Shown here in pieces: positions 24,003 to 34,093 of a stretch of DNA of 46,809 nucleotides. This stretch comes from Curtobacterium caseinilyticum (lineage in GTDB: Bacteria > Actinomycetota > Actinomycetes > Actinomycetales > Microbacteriaceae): contig NZ_JAUCMN010000015.1 in NCBI RefSeq assembly GCF_030363035.1, positions 1 to 46,809 of the forward strand, in the 5' to 3' direction. A program made the translations under genes and the position numbers. Position 1 is the stretch's first letter. Every line of letters begins with the position of its first letter. Below the pieces are notes generated by a model. The model searched no databases, was not told the origin of the DNA, and saw only the letters and a list, made by a program, of their open reading frames with translations.

Positions 24003-24604
24003 GCACCCCAGAAGAGATCCGTGCCGACATCGAGCGCACCCGCGGCACACTCGGGTCCGACGTCGACGCACTCGCCGACAAGGTCAACCCGTCGTCGATC
24101 GCACACCGTCAGACCGAGAAGGTCAAGGGCCGGTTCCAGGACGTCCGCGAATCGGTGATGGGTGCTGCGGGCAGCGCTCGCGACTCCGTGATGGGTTCGG
24201 CGCGCTCCGCCGGTTCGAGCGTCTCGGGCTCGGCATCGGGTGCGACGGACCAGGCGAAGAACGTCGCGCACAAGGGCGTCGAGAAGGCGAAGGGCAACCC
24301 GCTCGCCGTCGGGCTCATCGCGTTCGGCGCCGGCTGGCTCGCATCGTCGCTGATCCCGACCTCCGACAAGGAGGAGCAGCTCGCCGGGGACCTCAAGGAG
24401 AAGGCGGCGCCCCTCGTCGAGGACGTCAAGTCCCAGGCGAAGGACGTCGGCTCGCAGCTCGGCGACGTGGCGAAGGAGCACGCGCAGGACCTCAAGGGGA
24501 CCGCGCAGGACGCCGCCCAGACGGTGAAGGACGAGGCGCAGGGCGCCGCGTCCGACGTCCAGGACCATGCGAAGAGCGCGGCGGACGACGTGCGCAGCAA
24601 CTGA
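23999..24604 (+). CDS. DUF3618 family protein
   Basis: A 201-residue protein opening with the DUF3618 signature STPEEIRADIERTRGTLGSD, followed by VDALADKVNPSSIA. The middle carries Ser/Ala-rich segments (SARDSVMGSARSAGSSVSG). One hydrophobic helix lies at about 99-118 (NPLAVGLIAFGAGWLASSLI), and a long charged Ala/Lys/Asp helical tail resembles LEA-type stress proteins. It is the third gene of the cassette, with AGGAAG upstream. The tail's low-complexity repeats (DVKSQAKDVGSQLGDVAKEH) suggest a role under envelope or osmotic stress; this is inference. Confidence 0.88.
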   Translation: MSTPEEIRADIERTRGTLGSDVDALADKVNPSSIAHRQTEKVKGRFQDVRESVMGAAGSARDSVMGSARSAGSSVSGSASGATDQAKNVAHKGVEKAKGNPLAVGLIAFGAGWLASSLIPTSDKEEQLAGDLKEKAAPLVEDVKSQAKDVGSQLGDVAKEHAQDLKGTAQDAAQTVKDEAQGAASDVQDHAKSAADDVRSN

Positions 24605-24620
24605 CGCACCGTCACCGGAC

Positions 24621-24668
24621 GACGGACGGGAGGCCCGTGGCGACGCAGCCACGGGCCTCCCGTCCGTC
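24621..24668. terminator. 21-bp perfect hairpin terminator
   Basis: Arms 24621-24641 and 24648-24668 are perfectly complementary around the loop GACGCA, 16 bp after the DUF3618 stop. It is one of the two longest perfect hairpins in the window and closes the envelope cassette. Confidence 0.85.
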
Positions 24669-24746
24669 TCCTGGTCACCTCGTGACTGAACGTGTCCTCA
24701 GCGCTCGGCGGCATGCCGCCCGCCACTGCGGGCGTTGACTGGTGTC

Positions 24747-25388
24747 GTGCAGCTGACGAAGTACAACCACGCCACGGTCGTCCTCGAACGGGACGGCGCC
24801 ACCCTCGTGATCGATCCCGGCGCGTTCACCCCGGAGGCGGCCGACCTCGTCCGCTCCGCCACCGCCGTGCTCGTCACGCACGAGCATCCCGACCACCTCG
24901 ACGTCGACGCCGTGCGTGCCGGACTCGAAGCCGATCCGTCGCTCGTCGTCCGCGGCCCCCGACCCGTCGTCGAGCAGCTCGGCGACCACGACGGCCGGGT
25001 CGTCGCGGTCGAGGCCGGGGACGCGTTCTCGGTCGGAGGGTTCGACGTCCGGGTCTTCGGCGAGCACCATGCCGTGATCCACCCGGACATCCCGGTGATC
25101 CCGAACGTCGGCTACCTCGTCGACGACACGGTGTTCCACCCGGGCGACGCCTACCTGGAGCCGGGCGTGCCGGTGCCGCTGCTCCTCGTACCGACCAGCG
25201 GCCCGTGGACGCACACGGCCGAGGCGGTCGACTACGTGCGGGCGGTGCAGCCGGAGCGCATCGTGCAGATCCACGAGGCGATGCTCAGTGACCTGGGGCA
25301 GCAGTCGACGGCGCGGTTCCTCGGCCCGGAGGTGCTCGGCTCGGTGCCGGTCACGATCCTGCCCGCTGGCGAGTCGATCACCGTCTGA
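24747..25388 (+). CDS. MBL-fold metal-dependent hydrolase (UPF0173/UlaG-like)
   Basis: A 213-residue metallo-beta-lactamase fold hydrolase. It begins QLTKYNHATVVLERDGATLVIDPG as in the UPF0173-like small group, with the metal motif H45-x-H47-x-D49-H50 (THEHPDHLD), a later GEHHAVIHPD, and FHPGDAYLEP carrying further ligands. The fold binds two metals and hydrolyses esters, lactones or phosphodiesters; the substrate is unknown. GTG 24747 is chosen because homologues begin at this QLTKY segment; TTG 24735 is upstream. It is alone after a strong terminator and 43 bp before the HAD gene. Confidence 0.88.
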   Translation: MQLTKYNHATVVLERDGATLVIDPGAFTPEAADLVRSATAVLVTHEHPDHLDVDAVRAGLEADPSLVVRGPRPVVEQLGDHDGRVVAVEAGDAFSVGGFDVRVFGEHHAVIHPDIPVIPNVGYLVDDTVFHPGDAYLEPGVPVPLLLVPTSGPWTHTAEAVDYVRAVQPERIVQIHEAMLSDLGQQSTARFLGPEVLGSVPVTILPAGESITV

Positions 25389-25431
25389 CCGCCTGGACGG
25401 GTACCGGTGGTCGGGGGAGCACGCTGGAGGG

Positions 25432-26112
25432 ATGGCTGATGCTCCCTCGACCGCGGTCCTCTTCGACATCGACGGCACCCTCGTCGACTCCAACTACGCG
25501 CACGTCGACGCGTGGTGGCGCGCCTTCCGGGCAGCCGGCGAGTCCGTCGACGCCTGGCGGATCCACCGCGAGATCGGCATGGACGCGGGCCGGCTCCTCG
25601 AGGAGCTGCTGCCGGACGCCTCGGACGAGGTCCGGAGCACCGCGAAGCAGTTCCACACCGCCTACTACTCGGAGCACATGCCGCAGCTCCGACTGCTGCC
25701 CGGTGCGCGCGAGCTGCTCGCCGAGGTGGCCGCCCGTGGGCACGCCGTCGTCCTCGCCACGAGTGCGCCGGAGTCCGAGTTGTCGGTGCTGCGCGAGCTC
25801 CTCGACGCGTCCGAGTGGGTGACCGCCGAGACGAGTTCGGAGGACGTGGAGCAGGCGAAGCCCGCACCGGGCATCATCCAGGTCGCGCTCGACAAGGCCG
25901 GCGTGGACGCGGAGCACGCCGTGATGGTCGGCGACGCGATGTGGGACGTCGAGTCCTCCGGGAAGGTCGGGCTGCCCTGCGTCGGGGTGATGACCGGCGG
26001 GATCGGCGGGGACGAGCTCCGGAACGCCGGGGCCGCCGCCGTGTACGACGACGCCGCGGCCGTGCTGGCTGCGCTCCGGGCCGGCGAGGGCCCGATCGCC
26101 GCCCTGCGCTGA
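25432..26112 (+). CDS. HAD family phosphatase (phosphoglycolate-phosphatase-like)
   Basis: A 226-residue HAD-superfamily hydrolase. Motif I is FDIDGTLVDSN with nucleophile D12 and acid/base D14; motif II is the Ser in LATSAPESE near 109; motif III/IV are KPAPGIIQVAL near 143 and GDAMWDVESS near 164. The four-helix cap between motifs I and II is of the C1 type, as in phosphoglycolate phosphatase and beta-phosphoglucomutase. The physiological sugar phosphate is not known. The ATG is preceded by GGAGGG. A long imperfect hairpin lies downstream. Confidence 0.9.
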   Translation: MADAPSTAVLFDIDGTLVDSNYAHVDAWWRAFRAAGESVDAWRIHREIGMDAGRLLEELLPDASDEVRSTAKQFHTAYYSEHMPQLRLLPGARELLAEVAARGHAVVLATSAPESELSVLRELLDASEWVTAETSSEDVEQAKPAPGIIQVALDKAGVDAEHAVMVGDAMWDVESSGKVGLPCVGVMTGGIGGDELRNAGAAAVYDDAAAVLAALRAGEGPIAALR

Positions 26113-26140
26113 GCGCCGTTCCGGCGCGGTCCCGAGCGTC

Positions 26141-26229
26141 GGCGCTGCCCGAGTCTCGTCGTGAGCGACACCGCTCGCGCCGGATCGGCCGAGCAGTGTC
26201 GCCGAGCGCGAGACTCGGGGCGGCAGCGC
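26141..26229. repeat. Long imperfect palindrome downstream of the HAD gene
   Basis: GGCGCTGCCCGAGTCTCG on the left matches CGAGACTCGGGGCGGCAGCGCT on the right with a 4-base bulge, and inner segments GCGACACCGCTCG/CGAGCAGTGTCGC continue the pairing, giving a stem of roughly 40 bp. It could terminate the HAD transcript. It differs in sequence from repeat family A but has a similar size and design. Confidence 0.7.
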
Positions 26230-26258
26230 TGCCTCCGCCCGTGCCAGGATGGACGATC

Positions 26259-26741
26259 GTGATCACGATCGAGCGCGTCGCCTGGGAGGACCCGCGTGGT
26301 GTGGCCCTCCGCGCCACCATGGACGAGGAGATGCACGAGCGCTACGGCGCCGGGCACGCCGACGAGGACCCGGCCGTCACCGCCGAGCGGGACCGCGTGC
26401 TGACGGTCGACCCGGCCACCGTGATCACCTCGCTCCTCGCGATCGACGAGGACGGCACGTCACTCGGGCACATCGCCGTCCGTCGGCTCGGCGACGAGGT
26501 CGAGCTCAAGCGCCTCATCGTCCTGGCCGCCGCACGTGGCAAGGGCGCGGCGACCGCGCTGCTGTCCGAGGGCGAGCGGGTCGCGCGCGAGGCCGGTGCC
26601 GCACGCGTCATCCTGCAGACCGGCGACAAGCAGCCCGAGGCCGTCGCGCTCTACCGCAAGACCGGGTGGGAGCAGATCGACGTGTACGAGCCGTACGCCG
26701 CGACCATGCCCTGGTCGTACTGCTTCGCGAAGGCGCTGTAA
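26259..26741 (+). CDS. GNAT family N-acetyltransferase
   Basis: A 160-residue acetyl-CoA-dependent acetyltransferase. The acetyl-CoA loop is visible as ELKRLIVLAAARGKGAATALL (about 87-107, with the R-G-K-G-A core), followed by AREAGAARVILQTGDKQPEAVALYRKTGWEQ, the typical beta-5/alpha-4 segment. The acceptor amine is unknown. The start is GTG 26259 with AGGATGGA upstream. It lies 47 bp upstream of the TetR-MFS operon, whose operator separates them, so it is probably transcribed apart. Confidence 0.9.
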   Translation: MITIERVAWEDPRGVALRATMDEEMHERYGAGHADEDPAVTAERDRVLTVDPATVITSLLAIDEDGTSLGHIAVRRLGDEVELKRLIVLAAARGKGAATALLSEGERVAREAGAARVILQTGDKQPEAVALYRKTGWEQIDVYEPYAATMPWSYCFAKAL

Positions 26742-26753
26742 CCCGTCCTCCTG

Positions 26754-26778
26754 TTGCACTCTCAGCATCAGAGTGCAA
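26754..26778. promoter_or_regulatory. 25-bp TetR operator candidate
   Basis: TTGCACTCT at 26754-26762 and AGAGTGCAA at 26770-26778 form perfect 9-bp arms around a 7-base centre, ending 10 bp before the TetR start. The first arm doubles as a possible -35 box (TTGCAC). It is very likely the binding site of the regulator encoded just downstream. Confidence 0.75.
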
Positions 26779-26788
26779 TTCTTGCTCG

Positions 26789-29097
<2,309 letters not shown>

Positions 29098-29462
29098 CGC
29101 GGCGAGCCGCCGGCGCGAGACGTCGGCGTCGGTGCGAGACGCTCCCGACCGGCCGAGACGCCCCCGGAGACGGGGCGTCTCGCCGTGTCCGAGGCGTCCC
29201 ACGTGTCCTGCGGTGTCCGGCCGCGGCGGGGAGTGCGGCGGGGTGCGTGGCGGGGAGTGCGGCGGGGTGCGTGGCGGACGGGAGGCGCGCTGCGGGCTGG
29301 CACCGTGCCTCCCGTCCGGTGGGTCCGTCGTCGGGCGCGGTGCGCGAGTGGTGCGGCAGAACGCCAGTGCGCGCCCGCGAGGGGGCCGACCCCTGTCGCT
29401 CGGGCGGAGTGGGCGGGCCGGGTGCGCGGCGGACGGCGCCGCCGCCAGCGCTCTGACGGCGC
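29098..29462. other. 365-bp non-coding gap between convergent genes
   Basis: Very GC-rich and without a credible gene. It holds the hairpin at 29154-29182, a 24-bp tandem duplication at 29227-29250 and 29251-29274 (unit begins CGGGGAGTGCGGCGGGG), and three GCGAGAC-type words before the hairpin. The many open frames here have no family resemblance and atypical composition. Confidence 0.6.
29154..29182. terminator. 11-bp hairpin after the MFS exporter gene
   Basis: CGAGACGCCCC (29154-29164) and GGGGCGTCTCG (29172-29182) are perfectly complementary around a 7-base loop, 56 bp beyond the exporter stop. Confidence 0.7.
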
Positions 29463-30470
29463 TCAGCCGCCGGTGCTCGCGCGACGGACCAGGCGCGCGG
29501 GGAGCGCGACCGGCTCCGCGGCCGTGCCGTCGAGCGCGGCGAGCAGGCGGAGCGCCGCGGCCCGCCCGAGTTCCGCACCCGGCAGTGCCACGCTCGTCAG
29601 GGCCGGCGCCGTCACCGACGACGACGGCAGGTCGTCGAAGCCGGCGACCGCCAGGTCCTCCGGGACCCGGAGCCCCATCGCCCCCGCGACCCGCAGCACG
29701 CCGTAGGCGAGCGTGTCCGCGGCGGCCACCACGGCGGTGACGCCGTCCTCGTGCCAGGCCTCGATCGCGTGCTCGGTCGCCGCGGCGGCCGCGTCGACGG
29801 TCAGGTCGGCCCGGGCGCCGAGCTCCGACACGGTGATGCCCGCTGCGGCGCACGCCTCGTCGAACATCCGGTGACGGATGCCGAACGTCGCGACGCGGGC
29901 GGTGCCGTCGAGGTACGCGACCCGTTCGTGCCCCTGCTCGCGGAGGTGCGCCACGAGCTCGTCGATGCCTGGTGCCAGGTCGTAGTCCACGGTCACCGCG
30001 GCGTCGGGGGCGTCGGGGGCGTCGAGCAGGACGACGGGGACGCTCGCGCCGAGGGACTCGCCTGCCGCCGGGGCGTCGACGAGGATGCCCGCGGGGCGCA
30101 GCCGCTCGAAGCGCCGGAGGTCGGCAGACGAGGGCTGGGCGCCGCGCTCGGTCACCGAGAGCACGAGCTGGAACCGGTCACCGAGGGTGTCGCGGACACC
30201 GCGGATGACCTCGGCGAAGAACGGGTTCGACAGGTCCGGCGCGATGAGGACCACCAGGTCCCCGGTCCCGCGCGCCAGGGAGCTCGCCGCGTGGTCGACG
30301 ACGTACCCGAGCTCCTCCACGGCGTCGCGCACCCGGGAGGCGATCGGGGCGGAAACGCGGCCCCGGTCCTTGCCGTTCACGACGAGCGAGACCGTCGCGA
30401 TGCTCGTCCCCGCCCGCTCGGCCACCATCGCCGCGGTCACACGACGGGCCGGCACGGCGGAGGATGGCAC
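29463..30470 (-). CDS. LacI family repressor of the ribonucleoside locus (UriR-like)
   Basis: A 335-residue LacI/GalR regulator. The helix-turn-helix and hinge lie at about 10-65 (AAMVAERAGTSIATVSLVVNG, then DAVEELGYVVDHAASSLARG), followed by a periplasmic-binding-protein-like effector domain with VVLIAPDLSNPFFAEVIRGV near 73-92 and AVAGFDDLPSSS near 274. It is divergent from the nucleoside hydrolase operon, and two LacI-type palindromes lie between them. The gene set matches the C. glutamicum uridine locus, where UriR is a LacI-type repressor; the effector here is inferred to be a nucleoside or ribose. The start is GTG 30470. Confidence 0.9.
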   Translation of the reverse strand: MPSSAVPARRVTAAMVAERAGTSIATVSLVVNGKDRGRVSAPIASRVRDAVEELGYVVDHAASSLARGTGDLVVLIAPDLSNPFFAEVIRGVRDTLGDRFQLVLSVTERGAQPSSADLRRFERLRPAGILVDAPAAGESLGASVPVVLLDAPDAPDAAVTVDYDLAPGIDELVAHLREQGHERVAYLDGTARVATFGIRHRMFDEACAAAGITVSELGARADLTVDAAAAATEHAIEAWHEDGVTAVVAAADTLAYGVLRVAGAMGLRVPEDLAVAGFDDLPSSSVTAPALTSVALPGAELGRAAALRLLAALDGTAAEPVALPARLVRRASTGG

Positions 30471-30524
30471 CCGTCGAGCCTAGCGACGCAGCCCGGCATG
30501 GCGCGTGAGGACCGCTCGGAGTTG

Positions 30525-30542
30525 ACGTCAAGCGCTTGACGT
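30525..30542. promoter_or_regulatory. LacI-type operator 1, perfect 18-bp palindrome
   Basis: ACGTCAAGCGCTTGACGT is fully self-complementary with the central CG typical of LacI/GalR sites. It is 55 bp from the repressor start and about 130 bp from the nucleoside hydrolase start, so it can control both directions. Confidence 0.75.
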
Positions 30543-30550
30543 GTTTCGAT

Positions 30551-30564
30551 GTCAAACGCTTGAC
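30551..30564. promoter_or_regulatory. LacI-type operator 2
   Basis: GTCAAACGCTTGAC differs from operator 1 by a single base within the 14-bp core. Its centre is 24 bp from that of operator 1, a little over two helical turns, which would allow cooperative binding. Confidence 0.7.
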
Positions 30565-30671
30565 GCGCCGCGCCGGAGTTGGTTCCTCCACGACGCGGAC
30601 CCCACCGCGTCAAGCACAGACCTCCCGCCCACCGGGCGGACACCACATCCCCGACGAAGCGGAGCCCCCAG

Positions 30672-31709
30672 GTGCCTGACGCAACGACGCAGAAGATCAT
30701 CCTCGACTGCGACCCCGGCCACGACGACGCCGTCGCCATCCTCCTGGCACACGGCAACCCGACGATCGACCTCCTCGCGGTGACGACCGTGGTCGGCAAC
30801 CAGACCCTGCCGAAGGTCACCCGGAACGCTCTCGCGGTCGCCCGGATCGCCGGCATCACCGGTGTGCCGTTCGCCGCCGGCGCGGACCGCCCCCTGCTCC
30901 GCCAGATCGAGGTCGCGCCGGACATCCACGGCGAGAGCGGCCTCGACGGGCCGGTGCTGCCCGAGCCCTCGTTCGACCTCGACGCGCGCCACGCGGTCGA
31001 CCTCATCATCGACACCGTGATGGCACACGAGCCCGGCACGGTCACCCTCGTGCCGACCGCCGGTCTGACCAACATCGCCCTCGCCGCCCGCAAGGAGCCG
31101 CGCATCGTGGAGCGCGTCAAGCAGGTCGTGCTGATGGGCGGCGGCCTGCACGTCGGCAACTGGAGCCCGGTCGCCGAGTTCAACATCGTCATCGACCCCG
31201 AGGCAGCCGACATCGTCTTCAGCGCCGGCTGGGACGTCGTCATGGTCGGGCTCGACCTGACCCACCAGGCGCTCGCCACCCCGGAGGTCGCGGCCCGCAT
31301 CGCCGCCGTCGGCACCGGCCCCGCCGCGTTCGTCGGCGAGCTGCTCGACTTCTTCGGCCAGACGTACAAGGACGCGCAGGGCTTCGACGCCCCGCCCGTC
31401 CACGACCCGTGCGCCGTGGCGTACGTCATCGACCCGACGATCGTCCGCGCCGTCAAGGTCCCGATCACCATCGAGACGCACGGCACCCACACCCTCGGCA
31501 TGACCGTCGCCGACTTCCGCGCCCCCGCGCCGGAGGACTGCCGGACGAGCGCCGCCGTGGAACTCGACCACGAGCGCTTCTGGGACCTCGTCGTCGACGC
31601 CCTCGAGCGCATCGGCGAGACCGCCGACACCGGGTGGACGCCCCGTGCAGCGGCAGCGGTGATCGAGGACGCGGACGGCACCGTGACCGCCGTCGGCCAG
31701 GAGCGCTGA
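30672..31709 (+). CDS. uriH: Nucleoside hydrolase (inosine-uridine preferring family)
   Basis: A 345-residue enzyme that cleaves the N-glycosidic bond of ribonucleosides to base and ribose. The calcium-binding signature IILDCDPGHDD holds D12, D14, D18 and D19; GPVAEFN-like NIVIDPEAADIV near 175 and the C-terminal PPVHDPCAVAYV supply further metal and catalytic residues. The start is GTG 30672 with GGAG upstream; the frame is open further upstream but the family start is here. It is the first gene of the operon with the MFS carrier (5 bp gap) and ribokinase, giving uptake, cleavage and phosphorylation of ribose. The gene symbol is by analogy with the C. glutamicum uri locus. Confidence 0.9.
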   Translation: MPDATTQKIILDCDPGHDDAVAILLAHGNPTIDLLAVTTVVGNQTLPKVTRNALAVARIAGITGVPFAAGADRPLLRQIEVAPDIHGESGLDGPVLPEPSFDLDARHAVDLIIDTVMAHEPGTVTLVPTAGLTNIALAARKEPRIVERVKQVVLMGGGLHVGNWSPVAEFNIVIDPEAADIVFSAGWDVVMVGLDLTHQALATPEVAARIAAVGTGPAAFVGELLDFFGQTYKDAQGFDAPPVHDPCAVAYVIDPTIVRAVKVPITIETHGTHTLGMTVADFRAPAPEDCRTSAAVELDHERFWDLVVDALERIGETADTGWTPRAAAAVIEDADGTVTAVGQER

Positions 31710-31714
31710 ACGAG

Positions 31715-33124
31715 ATGACCACCACCTCGACGACGAAGTCGACCGCCGCCCTCACCGCTGCCCTGCTCGCGGCGTGCATCGCGTTCCAGCTCAACGCGAG
31801 CATGCTCAGCCCGGCCCTGGTCACCATGGCGCGGGAGCTCCGCACCGACGACGCCACGATCGGGCTGTCGCAGACGCTGTTCTTCACCCTCGCGGCGCTG
31901 TTCTCGCTGTTCCTGCCGCGCCTGTCCGACATCGTCGGCCGGAAGCGCATGCTGCTCGGCATGCTCGTCGTGATGCTCGTCGGCAGTGTCGTGGCAGCCC
32001 TCGCGGTGAACGTGCCGATGCTGTTCGTGGGCCGCATGATCCAGGGCGTCACCGGTCCGGTCGTGCCGATCGGCCTGCTCATCCTGCGCAACGAGATCGC
32101 CGACCCGAAGCGCTACGGCGCCGCCCTCGGCCTGCTCACCGCGGTCAACGGCGGCATCGCGGGCGTGGACGCCCTCGCGGGTGGCTGGATCGCGACGCAC
32201 TTCGGCTTCCGCGGGATCTTCTGGGTGATCGCCGTCGTGACCGTCCTCGCCGCGCTCATGGTCGCCGCGTGGGGCGTCGAGTCGAAGCCCTCGGCCGGCA
32301 CGCGGATGGACTGGTGGGGCGTGCTGCCCCTGGTCGTGAGCGTCGGCGCGCTGCTCACGGCGTTCAACGAGGCCGGCAAGCTCGCCGCCGCGGACTGGAC
32401 GCTCGTGGTGGGCGGGATCGTCGTCGCCGTCGTGGCGTTCGGTGTCTTCTGGGCGGTCGAGTCCCGGGTCCGTGAACCCCTCGTCGAGACGCGGTTCCTC
32501 AAGCGCCGCGGCACGTGGGCGCTCCTCGTGACGACGCTCCTGACCATGACCGGCGTGTTCGCCGTCGTGAACGGCCTCGTCACGAGCCTCGCGCAGAACG
32601 GGGACGTCGGCTTCGGCATGGAGCCGGACCTCGCCTCGTTGGCGTTCCTCACCCCGTACGCGCTGGTCGGCTGGGTCGTCGGCCCGTTCGCCGGTCGGCT
32701 CGCCCCGACCCTCGGGTACCGCGCCGTGCTCCGCGTCGGCCTGGTCGGCAGCATCGTCGCGACGCTCGTGATGGCGATCGTCGGCGTGCACTCGCTGCCG
32801 GTGCTCGTCGCCGCGACCGTCCTCATCGGCATCACCTACGCCGGCATCGCGAACATCATCCTGAACGGCCTCGGCATCGTGCTCTCGCCGGAGTCGAACC
32901 CCGGGTTCCTGCCCGGGCTCAACGCCGGTGCGTTCAACCTCGGCGCCGGCATCAGCTTCGCGATCCTGCCCGCGCTGCAGACCGCGCTCGGCACCGGCGG
33001 GTCCGCGGGCACCGCCGGGTACTCCGGTGGCATGCTCCTCGGTGCCGTGATCACCTGCGCGGCACTCGCCACGTCCTTCCTCATCCCGCGCCCGGCCTCG
33101 GCCGAGACAGGAGCAGCCGCATGA
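31715..33124 (+). CDS. uriT: MFS transporter, probable ribonucleoside carrier (UriT-like)
   Basis: A 469-residue major facilitator protein of the DHA2-like branch with about 14 hydrophobic helices. Motif A-like PRLSDIVGRKRMLLGML follows helix 2, and RMIQGVTGPVVPIGLLI is in helix 4. The antiporter motif in helix 5 is altered (TAVNGGIAGVDALAGGW), consistent with uptake instead of drug export. Its position between a nucleoside hydrolase and a ribokinase, with an ATGA overlap to the latter, points to nucleoside import. The symbol is by analogy to the uridine locus of C. glutamicum; the exact substrate is inferred. Confidence 0.85.
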   Translation: MTTTSTTKSTAALTAALLAACIAFQLNASMLSPALVTMARELRTDDATIGLSQTLFFTLAALFSLFLPRLSDIVGRKRMLLGMLVVMLVGSVVAALAVNVPMLFVGRMIQGVTGPVVPIGLLILRNEIADPKRYGAALGLLTAVNGGIAGVDALAGGWIATHFGFRGIFWVIAVVTVLAALMVAAWGVESKPSAGTRMDWWGVLPLVVSVGALLTAFNEAGKLAAADWTLVVGGIVVAVVAFGVFWAVESRVREPLVETRFLKRRGTWALLVTTLLTMTGVFAVVNGLVTSLAQNGDVGFGMEPDLASLAFLTPYALVGWVVGPFAGRLAPTLGYRAVLRVGLVGSIVATLVMAIVGVHSLPVLVAATVLIGITYAGIANIILNGLGIVLSPESNPGFLPGLNAGAFNLGAGISFAILPALQTALGTGGSAGTAGYSGGMLLGAVITCAALATSFLIPRPASAETGAAA

Positions 33125-33978
33125 CCGGCATCGTCGTCGTGGGCAGCCTCAACGCGGACCTCGTGGTCCGCACGGAGCGCTTCCCGCAGCCCGGTGAGAC
33201 CCTGCACGGGTCCGACCTCGCGATCCTGCCCGGAGGCAAGTCCGCCAACCAGGCGGTGGCGGCCGGGAGGCTCGGGGGAACCGTCCGCATGATCGGTGCG
33301 GTCGGCGACGACGGCAACGGCACGCTGCTGCGCGAGTCCGTCGCATCGGCGGGCGTCGACACGACGCACGTCGCGGTCCGGCAGGGCGTCGCCACCGGGA
33401 CGGCCGTCATCACGGTCGACGCCGCGGGCGAGAACACCATCGTGATCTCCGGCGGCGCGAACGCCACACTGACGCCCGGGGACCTGCCCGCCTCGGCGTT
33501 CGACGGCGCCGGCGTGCTCGGGCTCTGCCTCGAGGTCTCCCTCGACGTGGTGCTCGCGGCCGCCCGGGCCGGACGTGCCGCCGGAGCCACCGTGCTGACG
33601 AACCTGTCCCCGTTCGGCGCCGTGCCGCAGGAGCTGCTCGACCTGACGGACGTGCTGCTCGTCAACGAGCACGAGGCCGCCGCGCTCGGGGACCACGGCG
33701 TCGCGCGGTCGATCGTCACCCGTGGCGGGGCGGGCTGCGTGGTGCACGACGGGGACGCCCGACCGGTCGAGGTCGCGGCCGTGCCGGTGACGCCGGTCGA
33801 CACCACGGGCTGCGGCGACGCGTTCATGGGTGCGGTGGCGCTCCGGCTCGACGCGGGGGACTCCCTCGTCGACGCGGCGCGGGTCGCCGTGGGTGTCGGG
33901 GCGTACGCCGCGACGAAGCCGGGCGCCCAGGCGTCCTACCCGACCACGTCGGAACTGGAGTCCTTCCTGCGGACCTGA
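33121..33978 (+). CDS. rbsK: Ribokinase
   Basis: A 285-residue PfkB-family sugar kinase that phosphorylates ribose to ribose 5-phosphate for the pentose pathway. The N-terminal [12 protein letters not shown] and [16 protein letters not shown] (from residue 38) bind ribose; the C-terminal PfkB signature [16 protein letters not shown] carries catalytic base D233 and the anion hole. A K+ site-like segment follows with [16 protein letters not shown]. The ATG overlaps the transporter stop (ATGA). It completes the nucleoside route begun by the hydrolase. A family A palindrome follows. Confidence 0.92.
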   Translation: MTGIVVVGSLNADLVVRTERFPQPGETLHGSDLAILPGGKSANQAVAAGRLGGTVRMIGAVGDDGNGTLLRESVASAGVDTTHVAVRQGVATGTAVITVDAAGENTIVISGGANATLTPGDLPASAFDGAGVLGLCLEVSLDVVLAAARAGRAAGATVLTNLSPFGAVPQELLDLTDVLLVNEHEAAALGDHGVARSIVTRGGAGCVVHDGDARPVEVAAVPVTPVDTTGCGDAFMGAVALRLDAGDSLVDAARVAVGVGAYAATKPGAQASYPTTSELESFLRT

Positions 33979-33992
33979 CCCGAGCCTCCCTC

Positions 33993-34066
33993 CCGCAGAA
34001 CGCAACCTCGGCGGTTCCTCGCAGCGGAATGTCGCTGCGAGGACGCGCTCCCCTTGCGTGTTGCGG
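33993..34066. repeat. Long imperfect palindrome, repeat family A copy 2
   Basis: Arms 33993-34026 and 34033-34066 pair imperfectly around a GAATGT loop. The loop-proximal CTCGCAGCG/CGCTGCGAG and the distal ACGCAA/TTGCGT words match the copy at 14921-14990. It lies between rbsK and the Ppx/GppA gene and may terminate the nucleoside operon. Confidence 0.8.
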
Positions 34067-34093
34067 AACTGCGGGACCGCTAGCGTTGGCACC

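Noticed and set aside
29098..29462. Several small open frames in the gap between the MFS exporter and the LacI gene
   Set aside because: Very skewed composition, no conserved motif, and a hairpin plus tandem duplication explain the sequence better.
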